22,913 bases of DNA from Ignavibacteria bacterium UBA7675 (GTDB taxonomy: Bacteria > Bacteroidota > Ignavibacteria > Kapaibacteriales > UB7675), in contig DLHF01000037.1 in assembly GCA_002483085.1 (NCBI GenBank), positions 1 to 22,913 on the forward strand, written 5' to 3'. The position numbers and the translations under genes were made by a program. A model generated the notes under the pieces. That model was not told where the DNA came from and ran no database searches. It saw nothing but the letters and a program-made list of their open reading frames with translations. Below are positions 17,264-22,913 of the stretch, in pieces; position 1 is the first letter of the stretch; every line of letters starts with the position of its first letter.

Positions 17264-17350
17264 GCGCTTCGGTTGCTGCCCGTGCTGTAAGTCTCTGCAC
17301 CGCGCCGCACATCCGCTACGTGGTTGTTCCGGTCTCCGCCGCGATGTTGT
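17264..17350 (+). repeat. Dispersed intergenic repeat, copy R3
   Basis: CTCTGCACCGCGCCGCACA (17293-17311) differs from R1 (6153-6171) at one base, and the flanks align more loosely (GCGCTTC at 17266; GTTGTTCCGGTCTCCGCCG at about 17323-17341). The TGTAG near 17345 recalls R2. The copy occupies most of the gap between the GmrSD-type gene and the cupin gene. Confidence 0.5.
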
Positions 17351-17402
17351 AGATCTGCATGCACCATAACTATGTACACAACTTTGGAGATATTTCAACA
17401 AC

Positions 17403-17762
17403 ATGGAAAAGATAAATCTCGCGCAAAAACTGGCACTGTTTGCCGACCACTGGAATCCGCGCATTATAGGTGAGCTCAATGGGCAGCATGTAAAACTTGC
17501 AAAGCTCTTGGGTGAATTTGTGTGGCACAGCCACGCAGAGGAAGACGAGATGTTTCTCGTGCTGAAAGGAACGCTACTCATGCGCCTTCGCGACCGCGAC
17601 ATCGAGCTTTCCGAAGGGGAGTTTTTTATTGTGCCGCGTGGTGTAGAGCATCTGCCGGTCGCAGTGGAAGAAGTACATGTACTGCTGTTCGAGCCCGCTT
17701 CTACGCTGAACACCGGCAATGTGCAGAACGAGCGCACGCGCGGGGAGTTGGAGAGATTGTAA
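17403..17762 (+). CDS. Small single-domain cupin protein
   Basis: The product is 119 residues and forms one cupin barrel. Cupin motif 1 is seen in GEFVWHSHAEEDEMFLVLKG, with HxH, Glu and the final Gly correctly spaced. Motif 2 is GEFFIVPRGVEHLPVA, with its metal-ligand His; the usual later Asn is replaced by Ala. The four likely metal ligands (two His, Glu, His) are therefore intact. Such stand-alone cupins serve as small dioxygenases, isomerases or binding proteins, and the substrate cannot be told here. The gene ends 7 bp from the stop of the convergent RloB-like gene. No link to defence is evident beyond position. Confidence 0.85.
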   Translation: MEKINLAQKLALFADHWNPRIIGELNGQHVKLAKLLGEFVWHSHAEEDEMFLVLKGTLLMRLRDRDIELSEGEFFIVPRGVEHLPVAVEEVHVLLFEPASTLNTGNVQNERTRGELERL

Positions 17763-17769
17763 GGAGGGG

Positions 17770-18390
17770 CTATTGTTTTTGTGGAGAGCAGAATATTGTT
17801 TCGATAAGTTTGTACACATCAGCGCGCGGGTAGTAATCGCTACAGTCGTCTCTGTTATTTTCAAGAGCCTTTGCATGAGAGATTGCAGTCTGGATATTGG
17901 GATGTAGAGTCTCACACAATGTGCTGATATAGTGCGCCTGTGTGCAGTAATCATTCCTACGCTGTTTTAACGCAGCTTCTGCTTCCCCGCACGAATAAAA
18001 ATGCCTGCCAGTTCTTCCGTAGTGGAGCAGAATCCATACTTCAAAGCACGGATTGTTGATGTAGATAGTCAGTCTGCCGGGATAGCGTTTTTGCAACTCC
18101 TGTTGGTCTTTTTCAAAATCCGCCTGCTTTCTCTGTTGTACAATGGTATCGTAGTCAATAAGGCAATGCACGTGGTCATAGCCTTCAGCCAGAAGGCGCT
18201 CAGCTTTTATGAAGACTTTTCTATATTGTCCCCGCCTCTTACCCGATGTCGCCGGTAGCTCGGGTTTGATCTTGATATCTTTGCTCCCACTGATGGCAAC
18301 AAGTTTGTCAAAATAATGCTTTTCCGTCGAGCCATCACCTATGATGGCGCAGACTTTCGGCGTGGTTCTCGGTTTCGTCTGTCGTGCCAT
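17770..18390 (-). CDS. rloB: RloB-like Toprim-type protein (AbiLii-like component)
   Basis: The product is 206 residues and typical of RloB-family proteins. The N-terminal motif IIGDGSTEKHYF (16-27) matches the family's EGxTExxYF metal-binding segment, with Asp in place of the first Glu. LIDYD (77-81) supplies the paired Asp of a Toprim-like active site. NNPCFEVWILLHY (112-124) is the family's signature NPxFExWxxxH. The C-terminal YYPRADVYKLIETI is also characteristic. The protein is presumed to be the nuclease or nucleotidyl effector of a two-gene defence system with the ATPase directly upstream (15-bp gap, same strand). In AbiL and RloAB systems the ATPase/RloB pair limits phage. The exact reaction of RloB is not firmly known to me. 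Confidence 0.85.
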   Translation of the reverse strand: MARQTKPRTTPKVCAIIGDGSTEKHYFDKLVAISGSKDIKIKPELPATSGKRRGQYRKVFIKAERLLAEGYDHVHCLIDYDTIVQQRKQADFEKDQQELQKRYPGRLTIYINNPCFEVWILLHYGRTGRHFYSCGEAEAALKQRRNDYCTQAHYISTLCETLHPNIQTAISHAKALENNRDDCSDYYPRADVYKLIETIFCSPQKQ

Positions 18391-18405
18391 GATAATGTTC
18401 TTTCA

Positions 18406-19710
18406 TCATTTCAGAAATACATTTCCGAGGCGTGGCTTTGCCCCCAGCTTTCCAATTTTGTAGTGATTGATAATAGACGCACCGTTGCGCAGTGTAGCAG
18501 AGTCGAAATCTGCAAGAGAGAATAGCTCTATTGCTCCATTGTCCTGCTTTTGTGTAAACCATACTGCATCACGCCGCAGAATATCCTGATTATCCAGCAG
18601 AAAAACATTGTGTGTAGTAACCAGAAGCTGCGAGGCTGATGAATGCACAAGATGCTCAAGAATAAAGTGCTGGACAAGGTCGGGATGCAGCGACGACTCA
18701 AGCTCGTCGACGGTCAGAATACTACCAGTGCTCATCAGTGTGGCGAGTACACCGCTTAGACCATAATAACGGCGCGTTCCCTGCGACTCGAAAGCACTCA
18801 AGAGTTTGTATGTCTGCCGTCCGTTTTCTGTTTTTACAGCGTGATGGAAAATAATATCCTTGGTAATAAACTTACGTGTCTCTTGCAGTTTCTTTAGCTC
18901 TTCAGCGTTGTCGAGTACGTTCGAGAGGACAGACAGTGTTTTGTCGTCTATATCCTGTTCGTCCTCAGTGATTTCCAGATCATCAATTTGTACATCAGCT
19001 TTTCTCACAATCTGTATGACTTTGTCTTTAAATTCTTTGCTTTCCTCTACCCGTTTGCTTGTCCAGCCGAAAAGATCAGTGCCCGGTGTGATCGTTTGTA
19101 GCAGCGATGTAGTAAACCATTCTACAACGTCGCGCAAAGCTGGTATCAAGACATTTGATTTTGTAAATGCTCCCAGCACTGTCGTATTCCACAGTGTATT
19201 GCCAGTGAGAATGGTTTGGTCTTTTTTACTGGGTTTGACCGTGCTGCGAAACCGTATGTGGGAAAGCTGGTTGTCCGTGTCCGTACTTCGTTCATATATG
19301 TTTGCTCTTCTTCCTTCCGGGTAGTAGTCCAGGCGTTCGCTTGCAATGTACTGCTGTGTAAAATCAACGCTGTAGTTGTATCGTACTTCTTTGTGAATAA
19401 AAGCGATTGCAATAGTAGACACCTCGTTTTGTGAAGTTGTGTCGAATAGAAAGGGCTGAAAATCCAATGGTTCGCTTTTCTGGTCTGCTGGATAGACAGA
19501 TAGGTCGCGAAGGAAATCTATTGCGCTCAGTATAGTCGATTTGCCTGAAGCGTTTGGACCATACATAATGATGCATTTCAAAAGTCTGAGATTTGGCAAA
19601 GCCTGTACTACATAGTACTCTTCTAATGTAGTATCTTTTGTGGCCTCAAAGCTCAACGTTTGTGTGTTTCTTATGGGGCCAAAATTTTTCACCGACAATT
19701 CTATGATCAT
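18406..19710 (-). CDS. rloA: RloA-like AAA/ABC-type ATPase (AbiLi-like component)
   Basis: The product is 434 residues, an SMC/ABC-type AAA ATPase (AAA_15/AAA_21). MIIELSVKNFGPI at the start is the usual first strand. Walker A GPNASGKS lies at 51-58. The signature-like ESQGTRRYYGLSG is near 308-320. Walker B ILTVDE is at 331-336, followed by SSLHP, and the switch TTHN is at 365-368. A helical insertion (~215-285) separates the halves. The C-terminal KIGKLGAKP is typical of RloA. The length and the partner (RloB-like gene 15 bp downstream) fit a RloAB/AbiL defence module, in which the ATPase acts as sensor or regulator of the Toprim-like partner. It lies 84 bp downstream of rtcR on the same strand. 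Confidence 0.87.
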   Translation of the reverse strand: MIIELSVKNFGPIRNTQTLSFEATKDTTLEEYYVVQALPNLRLLKCIIMYGPNASGKSTILSAIDFLRDLSVYPADQKSEPLDFQPFLFDTTSQNEVSTIAIAFIHKEVRYNYSVDFTQQYIASERLDYYPEGRRANIYERSTDTDNQLSHIRFRSTVKPSKKDQTILTGNTLWNTTVLGAFTKSNVLIPALRDVVEWFTTSLLQTITPGTDLFGWTSKRVEESKEFKDKVIQIVRKADVQIDDLEITEDEQDIDDKTLSVLSNVLDNAEELKKLQETRKFITKDIIFHHAVKTENGRQTYKLLSAFESQGTRRYYGLSGVLATLMSTGSILTVDELESSLHPDLVQHFILEHLVHSSASQLLVTTHNVFLLDNQDILRRDAVWFTQKQDNGAIELFSLADFDSATLRNGASIINHYKIGKLGAKPRLGNVFLK

Positions 19711-19737
19711 AAGTCGAATGTGTTTGTTGTCGGAATT

Positions 19738-19753
19738 TGCAGTTTGACTGCGA
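19738..19753 (-). promoter_or_regulatory. Sigma-54-like site or short inverted repeat upstream of rloA
   Basis: Read on the - strand the site is TCGCAGTCAAACTGCA. Against the sigma-54 consensus TGGCAC-N5-TTGCA it matches 8 of 11 fixed positions with correct spacing, but the first G of the usually invariant GG pair is missing. A start about 12 bases on would leave a leader of some 17 bases before rloA. It is also a small inverted repeat (GCAG/CTGC), so an operator is an alternative. Confidence 0.25.
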
Positions 19754-19794
19754 ATATAGAGATTAAAATAGTGAAAAAATACATTTTGATGTGA

Positions 19795-21390
19795 TCATCC
19801 CCTCATACTCTCCCACGATAGTCCGAATTTCGCCAGATATTTTCGCAGCCTGTCGGCGTCGTTGGTGTTTTTCTTTTTGCCGCGCGATACTGAGAAGAGA
19901 AATCTACCCGCTTCCGACAGCGACGATGAGCGCCTGCACACGCGCACCACTTCTGCGAGCTGCACGCGGTCGAACAGGTCGAGTTCGTCTATGACATCGC
20001 GGGAACAGATGTTCTCTAACAAGCCGTCGTCGCGATTGCCGCTGTTTCTCTGCCACGCCCGGCGCAGCCTGCCAATTTCTTCTTCTGCAATTTCTTCGTT
20101 GATGCGCCCGCCCGGTGCCAATGTAGCCATGCGCGTTACAGCGGCGTTGAGGTCGCGGAAGTTTGCTCGCCACGTGGCTTCAGGCGATGTTGCGAAGGTG
20201 AGAAATCGCTCGCGTGCTTCGCGGTTGAAAGTCACGAGCATGTTGTTCTGTTGAGCGAATTGTTCGAGCTCGTAGTTGAGGTTTGGCTCGATGTCCTCCG
20301 GTCGGTCGCCGAGCCCCGGCAGGCGGAATGTCCAGAGGTTAATGCGTGCGAGCAAGTCGTCGCGGAATCGCCCTTCTTCCACATCGTGCCACAAGTCGCG
20401 GTTTGTACCGGCAATAAGCTGGAAATCGCTTGTCACCTCGCCGTCGCCTCCCACTGGCAGAAAGCGTTTTTCTTCGAGCGCACGCAGTAGCATGGCCTGC
20501 TCGTCGGCGCCGAGTTCGCCTATTTCGTCGAGAAATAATATACCGCCGTCGGCTGCCCGCAGTAATCCCTCTCTGTCCTTTACCGCTCCTGTAAATGCGC
20601 CTTTCACATGGCCGAACAGTGCCGACATTGCAGCGTCGCCGCGAAGAGTGGCGCAGTTCAGCTCTACAAAATTGCCGTGCACTTGCCGCCGTGCTTTTTT
20701 CAGGGCGTGGATGCGCTTTGCAAGCTGCGATTTTCCTGCGCCTGTTGGCCCCATGAACAAAATAGGTGCGCGCGAGTTGATGGCTACGCGCTCGATGTTG
20801 TCTATCAGGCGGTTGAATACCGCATTGCGTGTGTCTATGCCCGATTTCAAAAACGAACGACTTTCTTCCTGTTCCTGTGCGTTGCGCGTGGCAATGCGGT
20901 CGTAGCGCGAAAGGTCCAGATCGATAATTCTGTACTCTCCCGGACTCTGGCGGTCGCGCCGCACCGGAGGCGAAAGCTGGAGCAGTTTGCCCGGTATGTA
21001 GCGCGACTCCGCCAGCAGGAACAAACAAATCTGCGCTACGTGGGTGCCGGTCGTCATGTGTATTAGGTAGCTCTCATCTTCGGTGTTGAAGCTGTAGCCG
21101 CGCGCAAAGGTGTGCAGCCCTTCGTACACTTCTTCAAAATCCCACGGGTCGGAAAAGTTCAGCGAGTGCGAACGCACTTCTGTCTCGGGCGAAATATGCC
21201 GGATGTCGTTAGCTACTTCTTTGAGCAATTTCCCGAGCCTGTTGTCGGCGATGATCTCAAACCGGTGGATGAGTAAGTCCTCGTGTTGGCATACTGCTAC
21301 TGTCGGGCGCCAGCGCTCCCAGCGCGTGGAGAATTTAGACGCATCAAGTGTAGAACCGAGAAAACCAATGGCGACATTGCGCTTTTGCAT
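19795..21390 (-). CDS. rtcR: RtcR, CARF-domain sigma-54-dependent activator of RNA repair
   Basis: RtcR senses RNA damage through its N-terminal CARF-type domain and activates sigma-54 transcription of the rtcB ligase / rtcA cyclase operon. The start at 21390 (MQKRNVAIGFLG) matches the family start and gives 531 residues, close to the E. coli protein. A GTG at 21423 would add 11. Recognisable N-terminal family stretches are WRPTVAVCQ, DPWDFEEVYE and HMTTGTHVAQIC. Walker A is GPTGAGKS (214-221). The sigma-54-contacting loop GAFTGA is at 264-269 and Walker B ILFLDE at 284-289. The C-terminus, with LSEAGRFLFSVSRG and NDADRLRKYL, carries the DNA-binding region. All ATPase motifs are intact. No rtcB or rtcA lies in the window: rloAB follows and an IS110 element lies upstream. 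Confidence 0.95.
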   Translation of the reverse strand: MQKRNVAIGFLGSTLDASKFSTRWERWRPTVAVCQHEDLLIHRFEIIADNRLGKLLKEVANDIRHISPETEVRSHSLNFSDPWDFEEVYEGLHTFARGYSFNTEDESYLIHMTTGTHVAQICLFLLAESRYIPGKLLQLSPPVRRDRQSPGEYRIIDLDLSRYDRIATRNAQEQEESRSFLKSGIDTRNAVFNRLIDNIERVAINSRAPILFMGPTGAGKSQLAKRIHALKKARRQVHGNFVELNCATLRGDAAMSALFGHVKGAFTGAVKDREGLLRAADGGILFLDEIGELGADEQAMLLRALEEKRFLPVGGDGEVTSDFQLIAGTNRDLWHDVEEGRFRDDLLARINLWTFRLPGLGDRPEDIEPNLNYELEQFAQQNNMLVTFNREARERFLTFATSPEATWRANFRDLNAAVTRMATLAPGGRINEEIAEEEIGRLRRAWQRNSGNRDDGLLENICSRDVIDELDLFDRVQLAEVVRVCRRSSSLSEAGRFLFSVSRGKKKNTNDADRLRKYLAKFGLSWESMRG

Positions 21391-21418
21391 GGCGTGTACT
21401 CTGATGATGAATGATATG

Positions 21419-21487
21419 GGCACGGGCGTCGTTGCGGCGGAGCCGCCCTAGCGGGACGGCTCTACCGTTTGGTCGCTGTCACCGGTC
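21419..21487 (-). repeat. Dispersed intergenic repeat, copy R4, with hairpin
   Basis: Read on the - strand it begins GACCGGTGACAGCG (21487-21474) and ends GCAACGACGCCCGTGCC (21435-21419). Those are the same two blocks, in the same order, as the 3' part of R1; the second block is identical over 17 bases. Between them R4 carries about 38 bases where R1 has 13. The extra part includes a GC-rich hairpin, GAGCCGCCC-TAGC-GGGACGGCTC (21440-21462), with one bulged A. It is the probable leader or promoter zone of rtcR. Confidence 0.6.
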
Positions 21488-21763
21488 TATTAGATTGTCA
21501 TAATCGAAAAAGTGGATTAGTTTAGAAGCCCAGCAAGCAAGCCGCAGGAAGCGAGGAAGTCTATTCACCGGTCAATGCTTCCAAGCATGTAGTGCGAAAC
21601 AGACACGCTTTCTGTGTGAGCGAAACTATATAGAATATCAGCCGTTGCCAAAGCATCAGATGCTGTTAATAGACGCAGTTGCCCTCACAGTACGGCTATG
21701 CAAGCTGGTTGCTTCTACATTAAAGGTTCTCATTTTCTCACATGCTCTTTTATGGGAGGCTGT
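21488..21763 (+). ncRNA. Candidate bridge RNA region of the IS110 element
   Basis: IS110-group elements encode a structured bridge RNA in the non-coding left end whose loops pair with target and donor DNA. Here 21559-21573 reads GTCTATTCACCGGTC. It combines both halves of the left junction (TCACCGGTC at 21479-21487 and GTCTATT at 21485-21491) in swapped order. A short hairpin (21575-21588) follows directly. RNA ends and fold are not determined. Confidence 0.35.
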
Positions 21764-22786
21764 ATGCACAGACTCGATGAGCGTTGCCAATATACCTATA
21801 TTGTGGGTATTGATGTTGCCAGTGCGACTCTACAGCTTAGCCTGCTGATGCCGACTCTACAGCAGTATCGTGCATGGGAAGTCTGCAACCAGCAGTCCGG
21901 CTTCGAGCAGATTCTACAGTTGCTGCTGTGCGAGGGTGCGACTCCCCAGAACTGCATTTTCTGCTTGGAAGCCACGGGAGTCTACAGCGAACGGGTCTGC
22001 CAGTATCTGCACAGTCAGGGCTTTCGGGTTGCCTGCGAAGCGCCACAGAAGGTGCAGCGGGCGATGCACAAGTCCTACAAAAACGACCAGATTGATGCCG
22101 CTCAGATCGCCGAGTATGCCTGGCGATACTTCGACCAGCTTCACTGGTGGACTCCGCGCTCAGCGACAGCCGAGCGCTTGCGGGCTCTGGGCAATGCGCG
22201 CGAGCTGTTCTTGCAGCAGAAACGTGCGGCTCACAACATGCAGCAAGCCTTGGCACGCAAGGTAGTCGACTGTGCGGAGGCCGAGGCTGCCCTGGGCTGC
22301 ATGCAACAGTTCCTACAACAGCAAATGCAGCAGCTCCAACAACAGATGCAAGAGATAGTCCAGCAGGATCAGCAGCTCAAGGCTGCTCATGAGCTCTTGA
22401 TGTCCGTACCGGGAGTTGGCTCGCTGTTGAGCATCCAGATACTGTTGCTGCAACAGACACTGCCGCAGATGCAGCCCAGAGTGGTCGCCTCCTATCTGGG
22501 TATCTGCCCGCATGCGCATCAGAGCGGCAGTACCGTCCTTCGACCGCCTCGAAGTCGACGCAGTGGACCCAGCATCAGTCGGCGTTTGTTATATCTTGCA
22601 GCCATGTGCCTCTGTCGAAACCTGCCGCGGTTCCGCGACTACATCAAAGCCAAGACACTGCAGGGGAAGCCAAAGCGACTGCTACTGAACAACATTGCCA
22701 ACAAGCTCATACGGTTGATCTGTGCGGTGCTCAACTCCGGTCTTGCGTTTGATCCCAACTTCATGGCTGCGCCGCGTGCTGCTTAG
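21764..22786 (+). CDS. IS110-family DEDD transposase (bridge-RNA recombinase)
   Basis: The ATG at 21764 follows GGGAGG and gives 340 residues; the frame is open from 21698 but that start lacks support. The RuvC-like N-terminal domain has the DEDD set: D17 in VGIDVAS, E69 in LEATGVY, and D108 and D111 in NDQIDAAQ. The central part (~185-215) is an unusually glutamine-rich coiled coil (QQFLQQQMQQLQQQMQEIVQ). The C-terminal Transposase_20 domain starts at LMSVPGVGSL and contains YLGICPHAHQSGS, where the catalytic Ser of the family is expected. It appears intact and potentially active, cutting and rejoining DNA as directed by the element's own RNA. Confidence 0.93.
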   Translation: MHRLDERCQYTYIVGIDVASATLQLSLLMPTLQQYRAWEVCNQQSGFEQILQLLLCEGATPQNCIFCLEATGVYSERVCQYLHSQGFRVACEAPQKVQRAMHKSYKNDQIDAAQIAEYAWRYFDQLHWWTPRSATAERLRALGNARELFLQQKRAAHNMQQALARKVVDCAEAEAALGCMQQFLQQQMQQLQQQMQEIVQQDQQLKAAHELLMSVPGVGSLLSIQILLLQQTLPQMQPRVVASYLGICPHAHQSGSTVLRPPRSRRSGPSISRRLLYLAAMCLCRNLPRFRDYIKAKTLQGKPKRLLLNNIANKLIRLICAVLNSGLAFDPNFMAAPRAA

Positions 22787-22790
22787 ACCT

Positions 22791-22838
22791 GTAGGCGACA
22801 GCAACGCTACCTAACTGTACCCGGCAAACGCTGCCGGG
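22791..22838 (+). other. Two hairpins downstream of the transposase (IS right end or terminator)
   Basis: CCCGGCA (22820-22826) and TGCCGGG (22832-22838) make a perfect 7-bp stem with a 5-base loop. Before it, GTAGGCG (22791-22797) and CGCTAC (22805-22810) can pair with one bulge. Neither is followed by a T-tract, so an IS right-end structure fits at least as well as a terminator. Nothing else is recognisable to the window end at 22913. Confidence 0.45.
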
Positions 22839-22913
22839 ACGATAGACCCTTGTTTCCAAAAACATCGCAAGCCTTCTATTGCAACGATATTTGGACTTGA
22901 CTTTATCATAGAA

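Larger units (their letters stand above)
21391..21763. other. Intergenic region holding repeat copy R4 and the IS110 left end
   Basis: There is no protein-coding gene in these 373 bases between rtcR and the transposase. From left to right it holds the rtcR leader, repeat copy R4 with a hairpin (21440-21462), the probable IS110 left boundary near 21487/21488, and a non-coding left end with small hairpins (ATGCTTCCAAGCAT at 21575-21588; AGCATCAGATGCT at 21652-21664). I found no convincing sigma-54 site here. Confidence 0.6.
21488..22848 (+). mobile_element. IS110-family insertion sequence (boundaries approximate)
   Basis: The element contains a complete DEDD transposase gene with a long non-coding left end, as in the IS110 group. 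The left boundary is placed where the dispersed repeat R4 stops matching (after GGTC at 21484-21487). The right boundary is not clear. A 7-bp GGTCTAT at 21484-21490 is repeated inverted at 22842-22848, which could be chance. Another possible right junction is near 22805, where GCTAC resembles the sequence that follows GGTC in copy R2 (reverse strand). Confidence 0.55.

Noticed and set aside
20339..21028. Second long - strand frame inside rtcR
   Set aside because: It is a shadow of the well-supported RtcR frame and is Arg/Ala-rich with no domain.
21484..22848. GGTCTAT / ATAGACC as terminal inverted repeats of the IS
   Set aside because: A 7-base match between two flanks of this size is expected by chance, and IS110-group elements usually lack true terminal inverted repeats. 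It is used only as a loose boundary hint.
1..22913. tRNA, rRNA or CRISPR array
   Set aside because: No cloverleaf-like gene, rRNA segment or regularly spaced direct repeats were seen on either strand.

Overview
The window reads like a chromosomal segment of a Gram-negative bacterium from the Bacteroidota/Chlorobiota side of the tree (Kapabacteria- or Ignavibacteria-like is my guess). Three genes, one of them cut by the left edge, end in type IX secretion (T9SS) type A sorting domains. There are several outer-membrane beta-barrel or OmpA-like proteins and an ECF sigma factor with a membrane anti-sigma partner. Many starts lack a clear Shine-Dalgarno. Base composition looks close to 50% GC. The taxonomic call is inference.

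Left part (1-6083), all on +: the tail of a T9SS cargo gene, an OmpA-family barrel protein with two OmpA-like domains, a T9SS cargo protein with HYDIN/ASPM-like Ig folds and a cohesin-like domain, and a second, paralogous barrel protein whose OmpA-like domains look degenerate. This looks like a surface-protein operon. Facing it on - (6366-7921) is an ECF sigma factor translationally coupled (ATGA overlap) to a single-pass anti-sigma-like protein with a helical, TPR-like tail. Divergent from these is a large T9SS cargo protein (8136-10412) built of carboxypeptidase-regulatory-like repeats and closed by a strong intrinsic terminator.

Middle part (10542-15067): a periplasmic or surface gamma-glutamyltranspeptidase on -, two tandem paralogous small outer-membrane barrel proteins on +, and a saccharopine-dehydrogenase-like NAD(P) oxidoreductase on -.

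Right part (15391-22913) is accessory. It holds a single-chain DUF262-DUF1524 (GmrSD-type) putative modification-dependent restriction nuclease, a small cupin, and a convergent - strand block of rtcR, an RloA-type ATPase and an RloB-type Toprim protein (an AbiL/RloAB-like anti-phage pair). RtcR normally senses RNA damage and switches on the RtcB/RtcA RNA-repair operon, but no rtcBA is visible. The place where a divergent rtcBA would be expected is occupied by an IS110-family element. A near-consensus sigma-54-like site lies between rtcR and rloA, so RtcR may drive the defence pair instead; this is speculative.

A diverged intergenic repeat family occurs in at least four places (about 6118-6315, 10495-10540, 17264-17350, 21419-21487). 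The left end of the IS110 element appears to sit exactly against one copy. Its non-coding left end carries a permuted copy of the junction sequence, as expected for a bridge-RNA guide region. I saw no tRNA, rRNA or CRISPR array.
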